DNA from: Alistipes sp.
GTDB lineage: Bacteria; Bacteroidota; Bacteroidia; Bacteroidales; Rikenellaceae
DNA: 64,000 nucleotides
Assembly: GCA_017555695.1 (NCBI GenBank)
Contig: JAFZFX010000047.1
Coordinates: 43,347-107,346, forward strand
Direction: 5' to 3'
Of this stretch, positions 32,804-41,279 are shown one piece after another; positions within the stretch are counted from its first letter, which is position 1; each line of letters starts with the position of its first letter. Made by a program: the position numbers and the translations under genes. Below the pieces are notes generated by a model that was given only the letters and a program-made list of their open reading frames with translations, was not told the DNA's origin and searched no databases.

Positions 32804-33334
32804 ATGAATACTTTTCTATCTCTCATATTCCCTTACAGGGTCTATCCACGCTCGGTGGATGCTATGTTGCTGGTGCTACGACTGCTCTTTGGCGGACTGA
32901 TGATGTGGCACGGCATATCAAAAATAGAGAACTTCGAGATACTCTCGACCAGTTTCCCAAACCCGCTGGGCATAGGGGTTCGCCTATCGCTCTACCTTGC
33001 CATCTTCGCAGAGGTCTTCTGCTCGGCAGCTGTCATCATCGGAGCATTCTACCGTCTGGCACTCATTCCGCTACTCATTACGATGTGCGTTGCACTATTT
33101 ATCGTTCACAACGGCCAATCGTTTGCAGCCAAAGAGTTGGCTACAATATTCTTTGTGATATACGCCCTGCTATTCTTGATGGGCGCAGGATACTACTCGC
33201 TGGATAATATGATAGCCGTACAGATACACGAGAGTTTCCATACGGCTACAATAAATATCTCTACTGACACATCCTCCGCTACTGCTCATCAGCAGGATAG
33301 CGCACTCCCAACTGACGGCGAATCTCGTCAATAA
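32804..33334 (+). CDS. DoxX family membrane protein
   Basis: A 176-residue membrane protein with four helices (about 20-38, 58-78, 84-101, 108-126). LRLLFGGLMMWHGISKIENF is the typical DoxX first-helix motif and GVRLSLYLAIFAEVFCS the second. DoxX proteins are found with oxidoreductases or quinone-linked systems; the precise role is unknown. The C-terminal 30 residues are Ser/Thr-rich and extend past the end of the convergent Gfo/Idh gene (56-bp overlap), so the true C-terminus may be shorter in relatives. Confidence 0.85.
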   Translation: MNTFLSLIFPYRVYPRSVDAMLLVLRLLFGGLMMWHGISKIENFEILSTSFPNPLGIGVRLSLYLAIFAEVFCSAAVIIGAFYRLALIPLLITMCVALFIVHNGQSFAAKELATIFFVIYALLFLMGAGYYSLDNMIAVQIHESFHTATINISTDTSSATAHQQDSALPTDGESRQ

Positions 33335-34301
33335 TCTCCATCGTCACGACAGAGCAGTCGTGTGTATTAATCGACGACTCACGGCGGCCCGACTGCACGA
33401 GGTCGATAAACTCGGCCACCTCGTAGTAGTACTCGTTATGAGTATCTGCGACGCTCAACGGCTCGCCCTCGGCTCTCTTCTCGTGACCCGAAGCGGGAGC
33501 CTGACGGGGATAGAAGCGCACATCGACAGGGGTCTGTATGCGGTCGATCATGATGTTGCCATCTTCGCCCTCAATCTCGGCGGGTAACTGCGAATTGGCA
33601 ATCTTCGAGTAGAGCAGAGTGGCATTCATACCCTCATACTGGAGATTCACGGCACCCTGACCATCCACGCCACTCGACAGAACTATACCTTGTGCATCGA
33701 TGCGCTGCGGACGACCAAACAGCGCCACCAGAGGATAGAGCGTATAGACTCCGATATCCATCATTGCGCCATTCGACAACTCGGGGCGAAAGGCATTCAA
33801 CACCACACCCTCCTTGAACTTATCGTAGCGTGACGAGTATTGACAGAACGAGGCGAAGTAACGCCTTGGGCAGCCTATGCGGCTGAGATTATCCTTCACA
33901 GCAAGGAAGTTGGGCGAGAGAGTACTCTTCATTGCCTCCATCAGCGCCACACCATACTTCTGCGATGCCTGCACCATCTCGCGGGCCTCACGGGCATTAG
34001 ATGCCAGAGGCTTTTCGCACAGCACAGCCTTCGAGTGGCTCATAGCCATAATGCTCTGCTGCGCGTGCATATAGTTGGGTGAAGCGATATATACAGCATC
34101 GATGAGATCGCTCTGCACCATCTCCTCGAAAGATGTGAATACATGGGGGATATTATGCTTGGCTGCAAACTCCTCACCTCGCTCGCGGGTGCGAGAATAT
34201 ACGGCCGCGAGTTCAAAGCGCTCGTCCTCGCGTGCGCCCGCAATAACCCAATCGGTAATAAAGTTGGTGCCGACAACACCAAAGCGTACTTTTCCGCTCA
34301 T
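33279..34301 (-). CDS. Cytosolic Gfo/Idh/MocA-family oxidoreductase
   Basis: A 340-residue protein without a signal peptide. VRFGVVGTNFITDW is the NAD(P)-binding start, AVYIASPNYMHAQQS and AVLCEKPLASN (EKP motif) are typical, and MDIGVYTLYPLVALFG is the usual C-terminal-domain segment. Unlike the secreted members of this window it should act on a cytosolic sugar or polyol. It is the second gene of a minus-strand pair after the Tat-exported TIM-barrel protein, though a terminator-like hairpin lies between them. Substrate unknown. Confidence 0.88.
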   Translation of the reverse strand: MSGKVRFGVVGTNFITDWVIAGAREDERFELAAVYSRTRERGEEFAAKHNIPHVFTSFEEMVQSDLIDAVYIASPNYMHAQQSIMAMSHSKAVLCEKPLASNAREAREMVQASQKYGVALMEAMKSTLSPNFLAVKDNLSRIGCPRRYFASFCQYSSRYDKFKEGVVLNAFRPELSNGAMMDIGVYTLYPLVALFGRPQRIDAQGIVLSSGVDGQGAVNLQYEGMNATLLYSKIANSQLPAEIEGEDGNIMIDRIQTPVDVRFYPRQAPASGHEKRAEGEPLSVADTHNEYYYEVAEFIDLVQSGRRESSINTHDCSVVTMEIIDEIRRQLGVRYPADEQ

Positions 34302-34335
34302 AACTTACTCTACATTTATTATTCAGACCAACAAA

Positions 34336-34361
34336 CCGCCCCGACACAAGTGCAGGGGCGG
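34336..34361 (-). terminator. Possible terminator after the Tat-exported TIM-barrel gene
   Basis: CCGCCCC (34336-34342) and GGGGCGG (34355-34361) form a seven-bp GC stem; TTTGTTGG follows on the minus strand. Confidence 0.5.
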
Positions 34362-34379
34362 CTGTGGATAGTTAATGTT

Positions 34380-35462
34380 TTATAGCAACAACTCGCGTGC
34401 GTGACGAACACATACGCCCAACTCCTTGACGGCGTTAGACCACGGCTTAATCTCGTACTCAAGCTCTATATCGCAATAGATAGGCCACTTCTCATCACGG
34501 AGCAAACGCAGCACATCACCCAGCGGCGTCTGACCCTGACCCCATACCTGGTTGGCATCAGCGGGCTTTGTCTCGGGACCTGTCTTGTCCTTGAGGTGGA
34601 TGCTATAGATGCGATCCTTATACTTCTTGATGAAGTCGGCGGGGTGCTTACCCGTAGAACCGTAGTAGTGACCGCAGTCGAAGTTAAGCATAATCGAGGG
34701 CGACACAGCCAAAACGGGGTCGCAGCTGAATCCTTCCTTACCATACTGCGCATGGTTGTGCATACCAACATACATACCGTGCTTCTCGGCAAACGGAGCA
34801 AGACGCTTGGCTGAATTGAGGTCAATCTCCTGCGTGATACACATTGCACCCATAGCCTTTGTTGCGCGGAAAGCGTAGTCAATCTCTTCGTCTGACCAGC
34901 CCGCAGGCGAGTACTTCACGATATGCACCTTGATGCCCGCATCGTTGAGCTGCTTGCGAATAGCCTCAACCTTCGACATATCGAGCGAAGTACGCCAAGC
35001 CTTAACATCGGCCTTGAACTTTTCGCCCGCAGCCTTCAGCTCCTCCTTCTGCTCGTCGCTCAACTCGAAACGCCACGGCTCATCACCTTTCTTGGGCTTC
35101 TGCGACTTGCGCTCCTGCTCGGCCTTGGCACGCATCTCGGCCATAAGTTTATTTGTAGGGTTAGTGGGGATACCCAAGAAACTCTCCAGCTCGCCGCTCA
35201 TAAGCTCCAACGAACTAAGGTTGGCTTGCTTGCAATACTCAATCAACTCCTCAACAGTCTTGGGGGTCATCGAGCGCCAGCTGTATGTGATAGCGCCAAT
35301 CTGCACGCCCTTGAACTTCGAGTTAATGCCACTTGACGAACCGCCCATACGAGAACAAGAGAACGCCGAGGGGAGGAAAGAGGCCATAGCCAACGCTGTA
35401 GCCGACTGCTTCAAGAATGTGCGTCTTGAAGTCTTAGCTTGAAAAAGTTTCTTCTCTTCCAT
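34380..35462 (-). CDS. Tat-exported sugar phosphate isomerase/epimerase-like TIM-barrel protein
   Basis: A 360-residue protein. A canonical twin-arginine signal SRRTFLKQSATALAMASFLPSAFSC begins near residue 12, and the Cys at its end (FSCS) could also be a lipobox. TIM-barrel landmarks: IGAITYSWRS, LSSLELMSGE, GMHNHAQYG, LNFDCGHYYGS, IHLKDKTG and CDIELEYE. A charged insertion of about 60 residues (roughly 95-165, Lys/Glu-rich) lies after the second strand. It is preceded by a GH127 gene and followed by a cytosolic Gfo/Idh gene. Export by Tat suggests a metal-loaded enzyme. Substrate unknown. Confidence 0.85.
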   Translation of the reverse strand: MEEKKLFQAKTSRRTFLKQSATALAMASFLPSAFSCSRMGGSSSGINSKFKGVQIGAITYSWRSMTPKTVEELIEYCKQANLSSLELMSGELESFLGIPTNPTNKLMAEMRAKAEQERKSQKPKKGDEPWRFELSDEQKEELKAAGEKFKADVKAWRTSLDMSKVEAIRKQLNDAGIKVHIVKYSPAGWSDEEIDYAFRATKAMGAMCITQEIDLNSAKRLAPFAEKHGMYVGMHNHAQYGKEGFSCDPVLAVSPSIMLNFDCGHYYGSTGKHPADFIKKYKDRIYSIHLKDKTGPETKPADANQVWGQGQTPLGDVLRLLRDEKWPIYCDIELEYEIKPWSNAVKELGVCVRHARELLL

Positions 35463-35487
35463 AATCTTTGGTAGTTTAAGTTTCTAA

Positions 35488-35495
35488 CAAAATTA
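35488..35495 (-). promoter_or_regulatory. -7 box before the Tat TIM-barrel gene
   Basis: Minus-strand TAATTTTG at 35488-35495, 25 nt before the start; no clear -33 box. Confidence 0.5.
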
Positions 35496-35545
35496 GGAAT
35501 TTTATTTCGGATATAAAAATTAGAACTCCACTTTTTTATACGCAA

Positions 35546-35583
35546 GAATCGGAATTCCGCACCCATTGTCAGAATTCCGATTC
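35546..35583. promoter_or_regulatory. Perfect 12-bp inverted repeat (possible operator)
   Basis: GAATCGGAATTC (35546-35557) and GAATTCCGATTC (35572-35583) with a 14-nt gap. It lies about 50 bp upstream of the -7 box at 35488-35495 and lacks a U-tract, so it looks more like a protein-binding site than a terminator. Confidence 0.45.
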
Positions 35584-35607
35584 CTCGATTACTACTATTC
35601 AATCCCT

Positions 35608-37494
35608 CTATAGATTATAGGGAACATAGGGCACCCTCATTACATTGAGTGTCTTGGGCAACCATACTCGGTAACGAATATCTCTATCCCAAGTATTACC
35701 CGCCGATGCGAAGTCGCAGAGGTGAATCTGGCGTTTTGCCTCGTCGCCCTCGAGGTCGGTACCCATCTCCATCGGAGCAGTGAAAGCCATCCAGGCAAAA
35801 TCGCTACCAACGGGAGTGAGTTCCACATAACCATCCTTTGATGTTACGATGCTTGTCTCGTCCACATAACCATCGCCAAAGCGGCTATCACGAGCCAGAG
35901 TCACGGGGCCACGCATAATTGCCTGATAGTTATCCTGCTCAACAAGACGGCCACGCATATCCAACTCGAGCGTAATCTTGTCACCCGCCTTCCACTCTCG
36001 CATAATGGGCAACCAGCCAAAGGCATCGACCTTCACCGGCTCGCCATTTACAGCGACTTTGACCTTATCTAACGCACACCACATAGGTATGCGGAGCGAC
36101 ATCATAAACTGCGCTGGCTTCTCGGGGCTAACCTCAATCTCGATACGGCCACTCACGGGGTAGTCAGTGCGCTGTGTAAGGTTTAGCTTCGGAGATTTCT
36201 TGCCCGGAAGTGAGAGCGTAGACTCCGACGGAGCGTAGAGATTAACATAGACGACATTGCCACCATTCTGATTCTGCAGATGATACATAGCCTGCGGAAT
36301 CAAAGCAAAGGCGCGCGGGCCGTTGGCATTACAGCAGTTGATATTCATCTTGCACTGCGACTCTCCAGGCGTACGGCGACCCTCCAGCGGGCTGTATTTA
36401 GAAATCTGACCACCGTCAGCACGCAACGATGCCATCAGGGCGTTGTACATTGTCTTCTCAAGATTGTCGGCCAGCGTGGGGTTATGCGTCACCTGCAACA
36501 GACGATTGCAAAGCTGCATCCAAGTAAAAGTAACGCAAGTTTCCATCGTATGGTAGGTGGGCTGTGCCTGACGAGCCTTACCGCCATACCAGCACTCAAA
36601 AGCACTACCCGAACCAGCGATGTTAATCTCCTGCTCGACAATTGCCTCAACGGTCTTGACCACGGCGTCAAGGTACTTCTTCTCGCCCGTGAGCTTATAC
36701 ATCTCCAGCAGACCTTCGTAGCACGACATCATCTCGTATGCCTTGTGTCCATTCTCGCGCGACCACCAATTATCGGGGTGAGGGAAGCGGGCACCTACGG
36801 GCTTATTAGCTCTGTCGAGCAACTGTGGCCCCTCGGGAGCGTTCAACTGCTCGGCAATGTAAGAGGCAAACTCCATATATCGTTTCTCGCCAGTACGCTT
36901 ATAAAGGTAAACAACAGGCTCAAGAATCGAACAACTTGCCATACCAAAGTAGTTACCCGTCATCGAAATGGGAGTCTTATCGGGGCCCACCTGCGTCATC
37001 AAGTGGTCGATAACGCCTCGCGCCGCCTTCAGTGCGCGCTTATCGCCTGACAAATCGTACCACGCCAAAAGTCCAAGCGTAGAGTACTTTCTACCCCACA
37101 CATCCCACTGTGCCAACTGATGCTCGGGGGCGTAGTTACCGATGTAGCCATCCTCGGTCTGTGTCGCCATCAGGCCCTCGGCGCCATTGCGAATAATCTC
37201 ATAGAGTTCGGCATCGCGGCAGTAACGGTATGATGCTATGGCACCCTGAATCCATTTACCCCAGAATTCGCTCTGCCACATATGCGACTCATTGCGGTGA
37301 CGGAACGGCTCGACAAGATGCTCGACATCCTGTGCCTTAACTCGTTTTTCGATACACTCGTCAATGCGGCGACCCACATAGCCACCAATCTTCACGCTCT
37401 CGACAGATGAATCAACGGCAATCTGCGCCTGCGTGGGCACACACATCAAAGCAAATAATGCAAATGCAGCAACTCCAATTTTAGACAGGTTCAT
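35608..37494 (-). CDS. GH127 family (DUF1680) glycoside hydrolase, beta-L-arabinofuranosidase-like
   Basis: A 628-residue secreted protein from the ATG at 37494; the 26 upstream codons include the promoter. Signal peptide MNLSKIGVAAFALFALMCVPTQAQ. The alpha/alpha-barrel region shows the GH127 catalytic pair: a Glu-Cys segment (METCVTFTWMQLCNRLL) and the metal-bound Cys motif INCCNANGPR, with ISKYSPLEGRRTPGESQCK before it. GH127 enzymes use Zn-bound Cys as nucleophile to release terminal beta-L-arabinofuranose. The envelope-located, Tat-exported TIM-barrel gene is next downstream. Specificity is inferred; other DUF1680 members act on different sugars. Confidence 0.88.
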   Translation of the reverse strand: MNLSKIGVAAFALFALMCVPTQAQIAVDSSVESVKIGGYVGRRIDECIEKRVKAQDVEHLVEPFRHRNESHMWQSEFWGKWIQGAIASYRYCRDAELYEIIRNGAEGLMATQTEDGYIGNYAPEHQLAQWDVWGRKYSTLGLLAWYDLSGDKRALKAARGVIDHLMTQVGPDKTPISMTGNYFGMASCSILEPVVYLYKRTGEKRYMEFASYIAEQLNAPEGPQLLDRANKPVGARFPHPDNWWSRENGHKAYEMMSCYEGLLEMYKLTGEKKYLDAVVKTVEAIVEQEINIAGSGSAFECWYGGKARQAQPTYHTMETCVTFTWMQLCNRLLQVTHNPTLADNLEKTMYNALMASLRADGGQISKYSPLEGRRTPGESQCKMNINCCNANGPRAFALIPQAMYHLQNQNGGNVVYVNLYAPSESTLSLPGKKSPKLNLTQRTDYPVSGRIEIEVSPEKPAQFMMSLRIPMWCALDKVKVAVNGEPVKVDAFGWLPIMREWKAGDKITLELDMRGRLVEQDNYQAIMRGPVTLARDSRFGDGYVDETSIVTSKDGYVELTPVGSDFAWMAFTAPMEMGTDLEGDEAKRQIHLCDFASAGNTWDRDIRYRVWLPKTLNVMRVPYVPYNL

Positions 37495-37527
37495 ATAGTT
37501 AATTTGGTTTAATAGTTTTCTGTTTTC

Positions 37528-37560
37528 CAAAGGTACGAAAAAAAGAGAGTTTTTATCAAA
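37528..37560 (-). promoter_or_regulatory. Promoter of the GH127 gene
   Basis: Minus-strand -7 box TACCTTTG at 37528-37535 and -33 box TTTG at 37557-37560 with a 21-nt spacer; 34 nt before the start. Confidence 0.8.
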
Positions 37561-37569
37561 CCCACACCA

Positions 37570-37608
37570 CAAAAAAAGTGTGTGCCTGACATGTCAGACA
37601 CACACTTA
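37570..37608 (-). terminator. Terminator of the M16 protease gene
   Basis: Near-perfect palindrome 37576-37608 (AAGTGTGTG...CACACACTT), followed on the minus strand by TTTTTTT; lies just after the repeat copy B. Confidence 0.9.
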
Positions 37609-37616
37609 TCATCATA

Positions 37617-37734
37617 AAGTTGTATAACAAGAGTTGATTTTAGGCTTGCGATGCTCGAAAAAGCGGAGTTTACCTGGCGTAAATGAGCCATTTGAGAGCG
37701 AGCGTAACGACAAAGCAACCTTGTTAGACGGCTT
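37617..37734 (-). repeat. Dispersed 3'-UTR repeat, copy B
   Basis: A 118-nt element with the same ends as copy A at 16902-17018 (AAGTTGTATAACAAG ... CTTGTTAGACGGCTT) and a similar core. It lies 8 bp after the M16 protease stop and immediately before that gene's terminator, the same arrangement as copy A after trpB2. Confidence 0.75.
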
Positions 37735-37741
37735 TATTCCA

Positions 37742-40573
37742 TTATTTCTCGGGGCGCATAATCACCTTAACCATAGACTTCTCGTCGAGCATACGCTTTG
37801 CCAACTCCTTAACATCGTCAGCAGTTACGCCATTAACGGCAGCCTCATAGTCATTCACCATATCCACACCAAAGTCGTAGTAAGCTGTCAATGAGCGTGA
37901 CCACCAGCCGTTGATCTCTACATTCTTCTTGTAATCCTTCAACAAGAACTCGCGAGTCTTATCCATATCCTCCTGGAGGGGACCCTCTGCTGCAATCTTC
38001 TCAATCTCGGCAATAACGATGTCGGTGAGCTCGTCGGCCATCTGCTCGTTGGTGTCGAACACAATCTGCATCAAGAAGCTCTGTGCAGGACGAGTGTAGT
38101 GTGAGCCACGAACGCTCACGCCATAGGTACCACCCTTCTCCTCGCGGATTGACTTGAGGTAACGGTTGCTCAACGCCTGTGAGAGGTAAGTGAGCGTTAC
38201 AGCGTTCTTGACATCGTACTTGTAATCGCCGCTGAAACCAACGAATACCGATACCTTCGGCTGCTCCATCTTGGCTGTAAAGTCATTCTCTACACCCTTC
38301 ACCTCACGCACCTTGTCGTCAGTGAACTTATTTGTAACCTTCTTAGCTACGGGCAACGAACCTACATACTTCTCAACGAGGGGCTTCAACTCCTCGGGGC
38401 TCATATTACCATAGATAGTGAAACGGAAATCCTTGGCGTTACCAAAGAGCTGTGAGTGGATATCAGCCATACGCTCCAACTTGATTGTACCCAACAACTC
38501 GGGAGTGAGTTGCTGACGGCGGTAGTTGTCACCATAAAGCGTCTTCTGCAACTGCTGCGAGAAGATGAAATCGGGGTTGGTCATCTGGTTAGCCAACATA
38601 GCGTTATAGCGATTCATCAATGTCTGGAAGTCATCCTCCGAGAAGCGGGGAGCAGTGAAGTGGAGGTACATCAACTGGAACATAGTCTCCACATCCTTCA
38701 ATGTAGATGAGCCCTCAACAGCGTGCAAGTAACTACCTGCGCTCGCTGCTACGCGTGCCTGCTTACCTGAGAGTTGCTTGCGCAAGTCAGAAGCCGAGAA
38801 CTTAGAGATACCCGATGTAGACATCACACCGCCCAACATCTGTGCAGAGTAGTAATCCTCATCAGCGAAGATGGCAGCACCACCCTCCGATACAGCCTCG
38901 AGGTAGATTGCATCAGCCTCGTAGGGAGTCTGCTTAACAACAACCTGGATACCATTCTTCAAAGTCCACTCTGTTGTGCCGATAGCCTCGTTGAACTTCT
39001 CCTTCTTAACTGCAGAACCCTTCAATGCAGCCTCATTCTCAATCAGGGGTACCTTCACTACATTATCCTTGAAAGGCTCTACATCGGCTGCTACGACTGC
39101 CTTCAGAGCATCTACCAACTCAGCCTCGGTAGGAACGGCTACGCCATCCTTCTTGGGAGAGTTTACAACGATTACGAGGTTCTTCAAAGGCTCATACATC
39201 TGCTGTACAGCCTGGTTTATAGCCTCCAAAGTAATAGCCTCTGCGAGCTGCTTGTCGAGCTGATACTCGGTCTCGATATCGTACAGAGGAGTACCCAAGC
39301 GGAAGTGGTCGATGCAACGCTCGGCAAAGTGGCTGTGCTCGCGGTCGTCGCGGCTCTGATACTGGTTGTCCAAAGCTGAAATCATATTGTTCTTGGCACG
39401 CTCGTATTCACCCTCGGTAAAACCGTAACGGCGCATACGCTCCATCTCTACCAACAGAGCCTTGTAACCTGCCATCAACTTGCCATCCTGTGTCATCACA
39501 CGGCCAGTGCTTGTCTCCAATGTGGGGCAAAGACCAAAGCTGCTTGCGGGGCTGAAGCCAGCCGAGATGAAAGGAGCATCGGGCTTACGCGCAATGTCGC
39601 TCAAGCGCTCGTTAATCATAGATGAGATGTATGACTTCATAATGTTAATCATCTCATAAGTCAGAGTATTGTTCATCTGCTTGGGCAAAGCCTCCGACTT
39701 GTAGAACATCATCAGGTTAGACTGCTGCATCTCGGGGTCCACATTGATGCTCACGATAGGCTCGTCGTTGTCGGGCACTACGATTACATCCTTCTGTGCG
39801 GCGTCGGCAGCAGGAGCGGGGATGTCGGCCATAAGGGTCTTGATCTTCTGCTCGATCTGATCTACATCGATATCACCAACTACGACAACAGCCTGATAAT
39901 CGGGGCGATACCACTTGTCGTAGAACTCGCGTAAGTCGTCGTAAGTAAAACCAGCCAGACCATCCAGATAACCGATAAGGTTACGGTCAGCGTAGAGTGT
40001 ACCCTTACCGATAGCCTTGATCATCTTGATCTGCGCACGCCAAGAGGCACCGTCGCGAGTACGCAACTCCTCCTGGATAACACCACGCTCAGAGTCAATC
40101 TCCTTGGGGTCGAGGTTGATGAAGTGTGACCAGTCGTGCAACACCATAAGTGTAGAGTCGATAACGCTCTCGCGTGCTACGGGCACATCGGTCATATAGT
40201 ACTGAGTCAAATCCCACGATGTAAAGGCGTTAAGGTTAGCACCAAACTTCACACCCACCTTCTCCAGATACTCAATCATCGACTTGCCGGGGAAAGTCTT
40301 TGTGCCGTTGAATGCCATATGCTCGAGGAAGTGAGCCAGACCCTGCTGGTTATCATTCTCCTGGATAGCACCTACATCGTGAACGATATAGAACTCGGCC
40401 ATACCCTTCGGCTTCTCGTTATGACGGATGTAGTAAGTCAATCCGTTGGGCAATACACCCTGACGAATCTCCTTATCCACGGGCAGAGGCTGCATTGCAG
40501 CGTTCTGCGGCTGTGCATTAAGCGCAAAGCTGCTAACAAACAGCGCCAGCGCCAAAAATAAAAGTTTTTTCAT
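37742..40573 (-). CDS. M16-family zinc metallopeptidase, two-domain form
   Basis: A 943-residue protein with signal peptide ending SFALNAQ. The inverted zinc motif HFLEH is at 81-85, with the third ligand Glu in ERGVIQEELRTRDG near 163, so the first M16 half is active; the second half (from about 515, EWTLKNGIQVVVKQTPYEAD) repeats the fold without the motif, as is usual for clamshell pitrilysin-type enzymes. It degrades peptides in the periplasm or at the surface. It has a single-gene transcript with its own repeat-bearing 3' UTR and terminator. Confidence 0.93.
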   Translation of the reverse strand: MKKLLFLALALFVSSFALNAQPQNAAMQPLPVDKEIRQGVLPNGLTYYIRHNEKPKGMAEFYIVHDVGAIQENDNQQGLAHFLEHMAFNGTKTFPGKSMIEYLEKVGVKFGANLNAFTSWDLTQYYMTDVPVARESVIDSTLMVLHDWSHFINLDPKEIDSERGVIQEELRTRDGASWRAQIKMIKAIGKGTLYADRNLIGYLDGLAGFTYDDLREFYDKWYRPDYQAVVVVGDIDVDQIEQKIKTLMADIPAPAADAAQKDVIVVPDNDEPIVSINVDPEMQQSNLMMFYKSEALPKQMNNTLTYEMINIMKSYISSMINERLSDIARKPDAPFISAGFSPASSFGLCPTLETSTGRVMTQDGKLMAGYKALLVEMERMRRYGFTEGEYERAKNNMISALDNQYQSRDDREHSHFAERCIDHFRLGTPLYDIETEYQLDKQLAEAITLEAINQAVQQMYEPLKNLVIVVNSPKKDGVAVPTEAELVDALKAVVAADVEPFKDNVVKVPLIENEAALKGSAVKKEKFNEAIGTTEWTLKNGIQVVVKQTPYEADAIYLEAVSEGGAAIFADEDYYSAQMLGGVMSTSGISKFSASDLRKQLSGKQARVAASAGSYLHAVEGSSTLKDVETMFQLMYLHFTAPRFSEDDFQTLMNRYNAMLANQMTNPDFIFSQQLQKTLYGDNYRRQQLTPELLGTIKLERMADIHSQLFGNAKDFRFTIYGNMSPEELKPLVEKYVGSLPVAKKVTNKFTDDKVREVKGVENDFTAKMEQPKVSVFVGFSGDYKYDVKNAVTLTYLSQALSNRYLKSIREEKGGTYGVSVRGSHYTRPAQSFLMQIVFDTNEQMADELTDIVIAEIEKIAAEGPLQEDMDKTREFLLKDYKKNVEINGWWSRSLTAYYDFGVDMVNDYEAAVNGVTADDVKELAKRMLDEKSMVKVIMRPEK

Positions 40574-40743
40574 CTCTGTTTATGTTAAATAATTATTGTT
40601 ATAAATATTCACTCTCACGATGCCAATCTCGGCATCTTCCGCCCAGCGACCACCCCACACCTATGATAAGCGCCGCTATGATGTTCGCTATACTATTAGT
40701 CGCTATTTTCTCAAAAAAAATTACACTTTTCTAAAGAAAATTT

Positions 40744-41013
40744 CTACTCCTTCTTCTTTTTGTGGATGCAGAGGCCTACGATAAGACCCACCAACATACC
40801 AATGCCCATTACGGTGGTTATCTTGCCGATAAGGACTCCCACAACAGCTCCTGCAGCCAGACCAGCTATCATTCCCGTCATCATATGGGTCTCGACAACC
40901 TCAATTTGGGTATGCTGCTTGGCCTCCTCCATCAGGATTTCGTCCTCGCTCTTCTTCGGACCCTCGTCGCCCTCGAATGCGCTCTCATCAACAAACGGAT
41001 TTTTATATTTCAT
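40744..41013 (-). CDS. Small glycine-zipper membrane protein
   Basis: An 89-residue protein. The first 43 residues are polar and acidic (KSEDEILMEEAKQ); then two membrane segments with Gly/Ala-rich faces (MMTGMIAGLAAGAVVGVLIG and VMGIGMLVGLIVGLCI) and a KKKKE tail. The Gly spacing suggests helix-helix packing, as in glycine-zipper proteins. It stands alone between gdhA (divergent) and the M16 gene. No named family recognised; function unknown. Confidence 0.7.
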   Translation of the reverse strand: MKYKNPFVDESAFEGDEGPKKSEDEILMEEAKQHTQIEVVETHMMTGMIAGLAAGAVVGVLIGKITTVMGIGMLVGLIVGLCIHKKKKE

Positions 41014-41229
41014 AGTGTGTTATACCCTAAATATATTTATACATAACGCTACAAATTTCGCATATAATTTCAAGCTATGCAAACTTTTCTCTACGATTAT
41101 TCTGCGTTTTGACATTTTAGAGCGTCATGAGTAGCAGAAAAGAACTTTTCTTTGTAATATTTTCGGCCAAAATGATAATAATTCATAAATTTTAGACAGA
41201 AAAGAGTAATATTTCTAAAAAATTATCTT

Positions 41230-41237
41230 TATATTTG
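41230..41237 (+). promoter_or_regulatory. -7 box of the gdhA promoter
   Basis: TATATTTG at 41230-41237, 42 nt before the start codon; -33 region AT-rich without clear TTTG. Confidence 0.6.
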
Positions 41238-41279
41238 TTGTAGATAGTTATCAATGTTATAAACCTAAAATACACTACT

